Shown here piece after piece: positions 8,930 to 16,368 of a stretch of DNA of 64,000 bases (its first letter is position 1; every line of letters begins with the position of its first letter). The stretch is from Coprobacter tertius (GTDB lineage Bacteria; Bacteroidota; Bacteroidia; Bacteroidales; Coprobacteraceae), in assembly GCF_024330105.1 (NCBI RefSeq), contig NZ_JANDHW010000003.1, positions 248,001-312,000 on the forward strand, in the 5' to 3' direction. Below the pieces are notes generated by a model. It was not told where the DNA came from. It did not search any database and saw nothing but the letters and a program-made list of their open reading frames with translations. Made by a program: the position numbers and the translations under genes.

Positions 8930-8969
8930 GTACCGTACGACTGCCATAGGCAGAATCAGCGGACGGTAC
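8930..8969 (+). promoter_or_regulatory. Nested hairpin in the pilus operon leader
   Basis: GTACCGT (8930-8936) pairs with ACGGTAC (8963-8969), and inside it CTGCC (8941-8945) pairs with GGCAG (8949-8953). It lies just after the predicted transcription start, in a leader of about 200 bases. No U-run follows, so it is not a plain terminator. A role in RNA stability or protein binding is possible. Confidence 0.4.
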
Positions 8970-9116
8970 ACCAGAGATGATTTTAGCAGATTATACGCCT
9001 CCCGGGGCGTCGTATCGCGAAAAGTTCATCTCTTTTTCTTTTTTAGTCAAATACAGTATTACGGTGTATTTCATGAAAGAAGGTAATGCCGTAAATAACG
9101 TAGAGGAGAGATAATT

Positions 9117-9578
9117 ATGTTTTTGGTATCTACAAGATGTGGGATTATTGCCTGTCGGCTGCTGGCCGAGGCCTTCGGTAGCGGTACTTACCTCAACGCC
9201 CAGGCCATAGCCGCTCATTATAATATGAATGTGCGTTCGCTCATGCCGGCCCTGCGCCAACTTACCCGATCGGGAATTTTGCAGAGCCGGGTAGGCGGCA
9301 AGCAGCCCGGGTTTATCTTCGCCCGCGACCCGTCCGAAATTTCCCTGCTCGATGTAGTTACCGCCCTCGAGGGCAGCGTTAGCGTTCCCTGCTGCCGGGA
9401 AGTGATAAAAGACCTCAACTGCGATTGCGGCAACAGCGGCGAGTGCGCCGTATACCGTCTCTTCGACGGGTTGCTCACTTACAGTAAAAGAAAACTGGCT
9501 TCGGTTTCGGTCGCCGAATTCGCGCGTACCGGAAACGGTCTTTTCGCGCGTACCGGCCTCGGACTCGAATTTAAGTAA
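9117..9578 (+). CDS. Rrf2-family transcriptional regulator with Cys cluster
   Basis: The 153-residue protein has an N-terminal winged helix typical of Rrf2 (A-I-A-A-H-Y-N-M-N-V-R-S-L-M-P-A-L-R-Q-L-T-R-S-G-I-L wing at about 30-56). A C-terminal Cys-rich part follows (Cys92, 93, 102, 104, 110). IscR and relatives use three Cys in this region to hold an iron-sulfur cluster, so redox or iron sensing is plausible but unproven. It is the first gene after the pilus promoter and lies 18 bases before the DUF3575 gene, so it is probably part of the operon. Confidence 0.75.
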   Translation: MFLVSTRCGIIACRLLAEAFGSGTYLNAQAIAAHYNMNVRSLMPALRQLTRSGILQSRVGGKQPGFIFARDPSEISLLDVVTALEGSVSVPCCREVIKDLNCDCGNSGECAVYRLFDGLLTYSKRKLASVSVAEFARTGNGLFARTGLGLEFK

Positions 9579-9596
9579 AATTATACACGTACACCC

Positions 9597-10196
9597 ATGA
9601 AGCTACTTAAAAACCTGTTCATATTCGCACTGTTCCTCGGCTCGGTCTCCGTTCCGGCCCAGAAACTCGCCTTGAAATCGAATCTGTTGTACGATGTAAA
9701 CGCCACGATCAATCTCGGGGTAGAAATGGCGCTCGGGCGCAAAGTCACCCTCGACGTTTCGGGAAACTATAACGGTTGGACTTACGCCGAAAACCGGAAG
9801 ATGAAACACTGGCTCCTGCAACCCGAGCTGCGCTGGTGGACCTGCGATCGCTTCTCGGGACATTTCTGGGGATTGCACGCCCTGGCCGGGCAGTTCAACT
9901 TCAACGGCATGCTGCCGTTTACCTTCGGTAACCGGCAAGTTCTGGCCGCCGTCGCTCCCAACGGACTCGCCAAATACCGCTACGAAGGCTTTATCAGCGG
10001 GTTCGGCGTCAGCTACGGTTACCAGTGGATTCTCGGCAAGCGATGGAGTCTCGAGGCCTCTATCGGCCTCGGATACGCCTATATGGATTACAACAAGTTC
10101 GGCTGCGAGAAATGCGCCGAGAAAAAAGGTCATAACCGCTCGCATTATTTCGGTCCCACCAAAGCCGCTCTTTCGATCATATATATCATTAAATAA
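9597..10196 (+). CDS. DUF3575 outer-membrane-type protein of pilus locus
   Basis: The 199-residue protein has a signal peptide (cleavage after V-P-A-Q near 22). The mature sequence is rich in short amphipathic strands and aromatic residues. K-S-N-L-L-Y-D near the start, P-E-L-R-W-W and the C-terminal Y-F-G-P-T-K-A-A-L-S-I are familiar from DUF3575 proteins, which accompany FimA/Mfa loci in Bacteroidales. A small beta-barrel or outer-membrane accessory is likely. It is followed after 14 bases by the DUF3868 gene, the usual pairing. Confidence 0.8.
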   Translation: MKLLKNLFIFALFLGSVSVPAQKLALKSNLLYDVNATINLGVEMALGRKVTLDVSGNYNGWTYAENRKMKHWLLQPELRWWTCDRFSGHFWGLHALAGQFNFNGMLPFTFGNRQVLAAVAPNGLAKYRYEGFISGFGVSYGYQWILGKRWSLEASIGLGYAYMDYNKFGCEKCAEKKGHNRSHYFGPTKAALSIIYIIK

Positions 10197-10210
10197 ACGC
10201 TGTTTACATT

Positions 10211-11782
10211 ATGAAAAGGAAATTACTATACACGATCGGAGTTTTTGCAGCCCTCTTTACCGCAGGGGAGGCCGCCGGACAAACGCTTATCCGTCAGGGT
10301 AACGTAGCCGTCGAGGTAAACGGCCTCTCGCAGGCCGGCGACTCGCTCTACGTAGATATGCACCTTACCGTGCTGGGCAAAAACGTGGCTTCCGACGAAA
10401 GCGCCGATTACATCCCCGTTCTCGTGGCCGGCCGCGACACGCTCGCCCTGCCCGCCGTGTCGTTACGGGGGAAAAACAATTATAAAGCCTATCAGCGCAA
10501 ACTCGCCCTCATGTCGCCCCGCGAGCGGGAAGCCGCCCGCTACGACGCCCCCTTCCGGGTGTTGCAAGACGACAAGCGGGGCATGCGTTCGCTCGACTAC
10601 CGCGTGGCCGTGGCTTACCAACCTTGGATGGACGCCGCCCGCATCGACCTGAAAGTGGTCGGTTGCAACTGCGGTAAGTCCCGCGAGACCAACGTGAGCA
10701 TGGCGCCCAGCGAAACCGGCGGCGGCCGTAAAGTCGTCATTGTACACGGCGGCAACCTTATTACTCCCCATTTCGCCTACCTGCGTCCCGGCGAAGAGGC
10801 GGTGAAACAGCGCACCGTCAGCCGCGTGGCTTACCTCGATTTTCCCGTCGGCAGCGCCAGACTCGATCCCGCTTACGGCAATAACCGCGACGAGCTTTTC
10901 CGTGTCTCGAGTATTTTCTCGGCACTCTCGGGCGACTCCTACGTACACCCCGACCGCATTACCATTACCGGATACGCCTCGCCCGAAGGCTCCCGCGCAA
11001 TCAACCGCTCGCTCTCCGAGCGGCGTGCCGGCGCTCTCGCCGGTTACCTCACCGGCCGGTATGCCTTTCCCGCCGCCATTTACGACGTGCGTTTCGGCGG
11101 CGAAGACTGGGCCGAGCTGCTCTCGCTGGTCGAGAACTCCCGCATGAAGGGGAAAGAATCGGTTGAGGCCATTATCCGCTACGTGCCCGACTCCATCGAC
11201 GAGGTACGCAATATCTCCCGTAAAAAAGTACTTATGGACCTCGACGGGGGCGATCCCTGGCGCTATATGCTGCGCAAGTTTTTCCCCGCCCTCAGGCGTA
11301 CCGTGGTGAAAGTAGATTATACCGTCGCCTCGTTCGACTTGCCGCAGGCCCGGCAACAGGCCCTCGAGCGTCCGCAAAACCTCAGCCTGGCCGAGTTCTT
11401 CGCCGTGGCGCAGAGCTACCCCGCCGGCAGCGACGAATATAACGAAACCTTCGAGACGGCCGTGCGCATGTTCCCCGATGACCGTATCGCCAATATCAAC
11501 GCCGCCGTCGCCGCCCTCTCGCGACGCGATTACGTGAGCGCGGCCCGCTACCTCGACCGTATCGACGTAGTACCCGGCGAGTCGGTTTACGATAACGCCA
11601 TGGGGCTGCTGCTCGTCTTGCGCGACCGCGACGCCGCCAAGGCCCGGCCCTATTTCGAGAAAGCCGCCCGGGCCGGACTCGAGGCCGCCCGGCAGAACCT
11701 CGACGCCCTCGACGCCGTCACCGGAAATAAACCGGCTCCCCCCGCCGCCGAAAATGCCGCGAAGGGGCGCCGCAAAAGATAA
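10211..11782 (+). CDS. DUF3868 / OmpA-like protein of pilus locus
   Basis: The 523-residue protein has a signal peptide (to about 23), then a DUF3868-type beta-rich domain (about 24-190). An OmpA-like peptidoglycan-binding fold follows (about 205-330, with D-F-P-V-G-S-A-R-L-D-P-A-Y-G-N-N-R and I-T-G-Y-A-S-P-E-G). Next is a helical TPR-like tail (about 400-505) and a basic C-terminus. Proteins of this type are encoded just before the major fimbrillin in many Bacteroidales pilus clusters. They are thought to link the pilus machinery to the cell wall; the exact function is unproven. The gene is strikingly rich in G and C at third codon positions compared with genes outside the locus. Confidence 0.8.
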   Translation: MKRKLLYTIGVFAALFTAGEAAGQTLIRQGNVAVEVNGLSQAGDSLYVDMHLTVLGKNVASDESADYIPVLVAGRDTLALPAVSLRGKNNYKAYQRKLALMSPREREAARYDAPFRVLQDDKRGMRSLDYRVAVAYQPWMDAARIDLKVVGCNCGKSRETNVSMAPSETGGGRKVVIVHGGNLITPHFAYLRPGEEAVKQRTVSRVAYLDFPVGSARLDPAYGNNRDELFRVSSIFSALSGDSYVHPDRITITGYASPEGSRAINRSLSERRAGALAGYLTGRYAFPAAIYDVRFGGEDWAELLSLVENSRMKGKESVEAIIRYVPDSIDEVRNISRKKVLMDLDGGDPWRYMLRKFFPALRRTVVKVDYTVASFDLPQARQQALERPQNLSLAEFFAVAQSYPAGSDEYNETFETAVRMFPDDRIANINAAVAALSRRDYVSAARYLDRIDVVPGESVYDNAMGLLLVLRDRDAAKARPYFEKAARAGLEAARQNLDALDAVTGNKPAPPAAENAAKGRRKR

Positions 11783-11812
11783 ACCTTACTTAACGCTGAA
11801 ACAGATAAGCCT

Positions 11813-11926
11813 ATGCAAGAGAAAAAATCACCCGGTACGTGTCGCCGTTGCGGCAAGCCGGTAAAGAATACATGTTACCGAGGGTCGCCGCGACCGGAGA
11901 GACACATTTTAATCAATCTATTTTAA
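11813..11926 (+). CDS. Possible 37-residue CxxC mini-protein
   Basis: A short frame from the ATG at 11813 lies between the DUF3868 and fimbrillin genes. It encodes 37 residues with C-R-R-C-G-K-P near 10-16 and a further Cys at 21, like half a zinc ribbon. It ends 20 bases before the fimbrillin ATG. There is no independent evidence of translation; it may be only the leader of the fimbrillin mRNA. Confidence 0.25.
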   Translation: MQEKKSPGTCRRCGKPVKNTCYRGSPRPERHILINLF

Positions 11927-11946
11927 TAACCAATTTTATTTAAAGA

Positions 11947-13143
11947 ATGAAAGTAAAAAATCTATTTTTATCGATGTGCGCGATAGCGGCATTGGTAAGT
12001 TGTTCGCAAACCGACGAGGTGATCGACAAGGGCGGGGAGATCGGCAAAGGCGAGGCCGCCCGCGTTTCCCTCACCTTGAAAGGCTCGGGCGCAGGCTCGA
12101 GAGCCGAGGTACCCGGAGAGATCGATCCCGCTATCGATACCCAAAACGCTACGGTTAACGACGTTACCGTCTTTTTCTTAAACGGCAACAAACTGGTGAA
12201 CAAGGTGTATACCACCATGACCGGAGACAATGCCGTGCTTACCACCACTACCGATGCCCAGCAGGTGGCGGTAATCGCCAATATCGGGGAGGACGAAACC
12301 CTCACGGGTATTTTTAAGAACGTAAACAGCCTCGCCACCCTGAAAGCGGCTGTGACCGGTCTCGACCACCTGAATAAACAGAAAGATGCTAAGGTGTATA
12401 TGGCCGGTATGTCGACGGATAATATTGTTTTTGATGCGGATAACAACGGTGCGGTTACCGTGAAGATGTCGTATGTGAGCGCACGTATCGACCTTGTGAG
12501 CGTGAGCTGGCCCAATACGGCTGAGTTGGGTGAATACGGTACCAACTTTACCATTACCGGTGTTTACCTGATGAAGGCGCAGACCAATACCCATTTCTTC
12601 CCTATTGGTGATGGTACAACTCCCCCTGTTAAATACATCGAAGACGCCAGCCGTCTTTTCGGTGGTTTCAAACCGTGGGGTGTGGCCCCGTGGAACAATC
12701 CGAATGAATTCCCCGAGTACACTCAGGATGTCTACTTCGGCCTCTCCTCGATTCCTACGCCTACCGATATAGCCGGTGGTGGTTCGTTAACGGGTAAAGA
12801 ACTCAAGAACCAGGCTCACTGGTACGTGTTCGACAACAACTTGATCAATGACAACGGTACCGCTCTCGTAATCGAGGTTTCGTGGAATAAGGTACTTGCT
12901 CCTCCTGCAGAACCTGTGACTCGTTATTTCGTCGTTTACTTCGACGGGGTAGATAAGGAACCCATCGTGGCCGGGAAGAACTACCAGGTATCTCTGCGTA
13001 TCAACCAGAGTTTCTTGCCTTTCAGCGAAGGTGGTGACCCGGGTACCGATACCCCGACCGTACCGACGGTAGACGCCAACGTAACCGTTACCGTAGAAAC
13101 CACTGCCTGGGATGTAAAGACGATCAACAAAACATGGAACTAA
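11947..13143 (+). CDS. Major fimbrillin, Mfa1/FimA-type type V pilus shaft subunit
   Basis: The 398-residue lipoprotein precursor has its lipobox L-V-S-C at Cys19. An acidic stretch (S-Q-T-D-E) and a flexible region with Arg (G-S-R-A-E near 50-55) follow. This Arg is a plausible cleavage site for the gingipain-like maturation known in type V pili. Two beta-sandwich domains follow. The V-T-V-T-V-E-T-T-A-W near the C-terminus fits the donor strand used in polymerisation. The gene follows DUF3575-DUF3868 and precedes the anchor, as in mfa and fim clusters. Several Asn-Thr-rich loops suggest antigenic variation. Confidence 0.85.
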   Translation: MKVKNLFLSMCAIAALVSCSQTDEVIDKGGEIGKGEAARVSLTLKGSGAGSRAEVPGEIDPAIDTQNATVNDVTVFFLNGNKLVNKVYTTMTGDNAVLTTTTDAQQVAVIANIGEDETLTGIFKNVNSLATLKAAVTGLDHLNKQKDAKVYMAGMSTDNIVFDADNNGAVTVKMSYVSARIDLVSVSWPNTAELGEYGTNFTITGVYLMKAQTNTHFFPIGDGTTPPVKYIEDASRLFGGFKPWGVAPWNNPNEFPEYTQDVYFGLSSIPTPTDIAGGGSLTGKELKNQAHWYVFDNNLINDNGTALVIEVSWNKVLAPPAEPVTRYFVVYFDGVDKEPIVAGKNYQVSLRINQSFLPFSEGGDPGTDTPTVPTVDANVTVTVETTAWDVKTINKTWN

Positions 13144-13281
13144 TGCCGGACTTTTCGGTATCTCTCATCCGCACCGGGCGGTAACGCCCGCCGGTAACAT
13201 CAGTTTTTCCTCACGGGCCGCGGCTGGTTCCGCGGCCCCCGGGAAAAACCATTACAGAATCATTTAATACAAGCAAATCTC
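13144..13281 (+). promoter_or_regulatory. Hairpins between fimbrillin and anchor genes
   Basis: Two strong inverted repeats lie here: GGGCG-gtaa-CGCCC at 13176-13189, and GGGCCGCGG-6-CCGCGGCCC at 13215-13238. The second is extended by TTTTTCC and GGGAAAAA on its flanks. No U-run follows. Such hairpins could protect the abundant fimbrillin message or reduce read-through into the anchor gene. Confidence 0.5.
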
Positions 13282-14181
13282 ATGAAGTACGGCAGCAAAT
13301 ACAGGTTTATATACGGTGGCATAATCGGTATGCTTACCCTGTTGGCGGCAACGGGCTGTATCGCCGACGATCTCAGCGGTTGTTTCCGGGGCATCTCCAT
13401 GAAGGTAGAAGTAGACGCCCCCGGCGAAGAAACCGCCGTTAAAGACATCAGCCTGTATGTCTACGACGACAACGACAAGCTGCTCGATATTATCCGCACC
13501 GATAAAGACGGTACCATCATTCTCGATTACCCCGGTACTACCGCCACCTTGCGTTGCGTCGCCTGGGGAAACGTAAAAAACGCCCCGGTTACCGTTACCG
13601 CTCTCAAGCCGGGCGACCCCCTCGCCAAGGGTTTCGTCAGCCTGCAAAAAACAACCGGCCGCGCAGCGGCCGATACCTACCGGTCTCCGTCCGATTTATT
13701 CTTCGGGACCCTCGAAATAGAAAACAACCGTACGCCCGGCCGTACCGATATCGTCAAGTTACCGGTATCGCGCAAAGTGGCGTCGATGAATATAACCGTA
13801 CGCGGCTTTACCTTGCTGGCCGGTACCACCTCGGGAAAATTCTCGGTCGTGGTGCACGAGACTCCCAGCCGGGTAGACTTTACGGGCCGGTTCAGCGGAA
13901 CCCCCGCCGCGTATGCCCCACAGGGTAGCCTCAACGCTAAAAACGAATTTATCGTTCCCTCGTTCAACCTCTTTCCTACCGCCGGCGGAGCTCCCCTCAC
14001 GGTAGAACTTTACCACGAGGGCACGCTGCTTAAGAGCGTCACGACCGACTCTGCCGGCCGCCCCATCGTTCCCCAGGTGGGTAAAACGTTGAACCTGTTG
14101 CTCAATTACGTCGGCAACGTAGATGTGCAGATCGCTATCACCGGCTGGGGCGACACTTACGTCTGGAAAGAATATTTGTAA
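13282..14181 (+). CDS. FimB/Mfa2-family pilus anchor lipoprotein
   Basis: The 299-residue lipoprotein has its lipobox A-T-G-C at Cys26, followed by I-A-D-D-L-S-G-C, the start typical of FimB/Mfa2 anchors. The transthyretin-like first domain shows D-I-S-L-Y-V-Y-D-D-N-D-K-L-L. The second domain ends N-L-L-L-N-Y-V-G-N-V-D-V-Q-I-A-I-T-G-W-G, also characteristic. Anchors of this family hold the pilus base in the outer membrane and limit its length. The position right after the major fimbrillin agrees. Confidence 0.88.
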   Translation: MKYGSKYRFIYGGIIGMLTLLAATGCIADDLSGCFRGISMKVEVDAPGEETAVKDISLYVYDDNDKLLDIIRTDKDGTIILDYPGTTATLRCVAWGNVKNAPVTVTALKPGDPLAKGFVSLQKTTGRAAADTYRSPSDLFFGTLEIENNRTPGRTDIVKLPVSRKVASMNITVRGFTLLAGTTSGKFSVVVHETPSRVDFTGRFSGTPAAYAPQGSLNAKNEFIVPSFNLFPTAGGAPLTVELYHEGTLLKSVTTDSAGRPIVPQVGKTLNLLLNYVGNVDVQIAITGWGDTYVWKEYL

Positions 14182-14202
14182 AGAGGTTAGAAATTGTTTT
14201 TT

Positions 14203-14425
14203 GTCATCCTGAATGAAGTGAAACGCATACGACTCGGAATCCTGTTGCTGATGATTTATGGCGATTGATAAGTTTGAGAGTTGTGAGGGCGGAAGAGCCG
14301 CCCGAATGAGGACGCCGGCTCGTCCGGCAGGAGAGTTCCCTGGGATAGGGGATGAGATGATTGATGATAACAGGAATCCGGGTGAAGGGGATTGCTTGAA
14401 TGGGGAGCGTTTCACTCAGGATGAC
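14203..14425. repeat. Short element with GTCATCCTGA terminal inverted repeats (MITE-like)
   Basis: The left end reads GTCATCCTGAATGAAG. The right end read in reverse complement is GTCATCCTGAGTGAAA. About 223 bases lie from end to end, with no coding capacity. A shorter relative is at 63752-63798. It separates the anchor gene from the tip-type genes. Target-site duplications are not obvious. Confidence 0.5.
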
Positions 14426-14469
14426 TTTAAAAATAAAATATAGGAAAATTAATTTATATACGATACGAT

Positions 14470-16365
14470 ATGTGGAAACTCCATACCATCCCGACGCGGA
14501 AAATATTCGGCGGACCCCCGCTAACGGTACTCTTGGCGGTACTCCTTCCGCTCTTTCTGTTTCCGGGTGCCTGCCAGTTCGAAAACATCGACTGCGATAC
14601 GCCGCCCGTCGACCCCGAGTCGACGCTGGTAACCCTGTCGGTTTCTTCCGCCGGGCCGATGTCTCTTTCCCGGGCTGCTGTTCCCGAGGCCGATCAGGAA
14701 TCCATCAAAAATATCTACGTATTGCAGGTGTACACCTCGGGAGTTTATAACGGTACGATACGCCGTGCGGCCGAAGGCGTGCCCGACTCGCAGTCGGGAA
14801 AATATAAAGTGAATCTGCTCAAAAGCAACGCCGGCGAAAAATACAATCTCTACGTGCTCGCCAACGTCCCCCGCGAAAAATTCCTGCCCGCCGCCCTCAC
14901 GGGGAAACCATACTTCCAAGTATTGGCTTCGATCTGGACCAGCGGTAAAATCAACGGCACCCTTACCTTTTATACCGCCAACGGCGTTCCCATGTTCGGC
15001 TCCGCCAACAACGACCAGCCGGTCGAGATCAGAGACGGCATGGACATTACGAATATCAAACTCATCCGCAATGTCGCCCGCGTCGATATCGGCATCGGTA
15101 CGTATAATGGCACCGACAATACGTGGAATAAAGGCAGTATTAAATTTAAAATGAAAACCATCGAGATACGTAAGGTTCCCGATGAATACTCCTATTTCCC
15201 GGCTCCGGGCAATTATACTTTCGGCACCGACGGAGTGCCTCAGGTAAAAGCTGCCACGCACGTGAGCTCCGGCGAAACTACTTTCAACTATAGCACTACC
15301 GCGCCCAACCCCGACATCGTTAACAATACCTATTGTAAAAACAGCATCTTCCTGCCCGAGCTCGCGATGAGCGGCACCATATTCGACGATGACCATACCA
15401 AGCGCATGGCGATTATCGTGGGCGGACGTTACGGTGACGATACGCAGGATACTTATTACCGGGTAGACTTTTCGCAGACCGGCAGTAATTCTCTTTTCAG
15501 CGTATTGCGCAACAACCTCTACCGCTTCACGATTTCCGATATCACCTCCTCCGGATTGCCTACGGCCGACGAGGCCTATAACAGCAAGCCGGTAAACCTG
15601 CGCTACGCCGTATCGGTGGAGCCCTGGAAAGACGGTGTAGAAGACTATCCGCAGGCCATTATCGGTTTCCGTATGGTGTACGGCGGTTATAACGGATCGG
15701 TAACGAGCGGCGTGATTACAGACGATAAAACTCCCAATTCTGCTACACATACAGGTTACCCGAAAACCGTATCGGTAAAACAAAAAACAAAAGTATGGAA
15801 TGGCCGCGTACGCTATACTTACGGTTACGATTACAATAAGTTTACCGGGGAGTCGAAAAACTTCTGGGCGCAACAGGGAGGGCCCGAACCTTATAACGGC
15901 GACCTGTACACCTCTTTGCAGAACGCACTCGATGTAGAGGGCGTGTACCCCGATATTATGGTGGCCGGCGACGACCTTACCGACGATCAGGGGAGCGACG
16001 TGGTTCTCTGGAAAGACGACAACGGGAAATTCCCCGCCCGAGACCTCTGCAAAAACTATTACGGAGACGGATTCCTCGACTGGCGGCTGCCCCGCCTCTC
16101 CGAACTGGTATATATCTACTTCAACCACGCGGCGTTAAAGGCCGAGCCCGGCTTCGTCCCTATGCAGGGCCGCTACTGGAGTAATTCCGAATTTACCGAA
16201 GGCCCAGACTATCGCGACTCTTATTCGCCCTACGCTTATACTTTCCAATTCGATACCAACGGCAACGGCCGGGCGATGGTAGAAGGGCATAAGAATATGG
16301 AACTGAACAAGGTACGTTGCGTGCGGCAAATGAACAGTAACCCCGCGAGTAAAACGATTAAATAG
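14470..16365 (+). CDS. Fimbrillin-like tip lipoprotein 1 with C-terminal DUF1566/Lcl-like domain
   Basis: The 631-residue lipoprotein has a long signal peptide (lipobox P-G-A-C, Cys35). The N-terminal half resembles fimbrillin or Mfa-type tip proteins: L-V-T-L-S-V-S-S-A opening, Y-N-L-Y-V-L-A-N-V and I-R-N-V-A-R-V-D-I-G. The last 130 residues form a DUF1566/Lcl-like domain with W-R-L-P-R-L-S-E-L, Y-W-S-N-S-E and V-R-C-V-R, related to C-type-lectin-like folds. The probable role is a distal pilus adhesin. The stop is three bases before the next start, so the two are one operon. Confidence 0.75.
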   Translation: MWKLHTIPTRKIFGGPPLTVLLAVLLPLFLFPGACQFENIDCDTPPVDPESTLVTLSVSSAGPMSLSRAAVPEADQESIKNIYVLQVYTSGVYNGTIRRAAEGVPDSQSGKYKVNLLKSNAGEKYNLYVLANVPREKFLPAALTGKPYFQVLASIWTSGKINGTLTFYTANGVPMFGSANNDQPVEIRDGMDITNIKLIRNVARVDIGIGTYNGTDNTWNKGSIKFKMKTIEIRKVPDEYSYFPAPGNYTFGTDGVPQVKAATHVSSGETTFNYSTTAPNPDIVNNTYCKNSIFLPELAMSGTIFDDDHTKRMAIIVGGRYGDDTQDTYYRVDFSQTGSNSLFSVLRNNLYRFTISDITSSGLPTADEAYNSKPVNLRYAVSVEPWKDGVEDYPQAIIGFRMVYGGYNGSVTSGVITDDKTPNSATHTGYPKTVSVKQKTKVWNGRVRYTYGYDYNKFTGESKNFWAQQGGPEPYNGDLYTSLQNALDVEGVYPDIMVAGDDLTDDQGSDVVLWKDDNGKFPARDLCKNYYGDGFLDWRLPRLSELVYIYFNHAALKAEPGFVPMQGRYWSNSEFTEGPDYRDSYSPYAYTFQFDTNGNGRAMVEGHKNMELNKVRCVRQMNSNPASKTIK

Positions 16366-16368
16366 GCA

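Noticed and set aside
8930-8969. Invertible promoter flanked by inverted repeats
   Set aside because: The arms are only seven bases and enclose 26 bases without a promoter, and no recombinase gene is in the window.
10463-11377. Leftward open frame (304 codons) over the DUF3868/OmpA-like gene
   Set aside because: It is explained by high third-position GC of the sense gene; its Gly/Ala/His-rich translation has no domain.
14521-16128. Long leftward open frame (535 codons) over tip gene 1
   Set aside because: It is a shadow of the GC-rich fimbrillin-like gene, with no signal peptide or motif.
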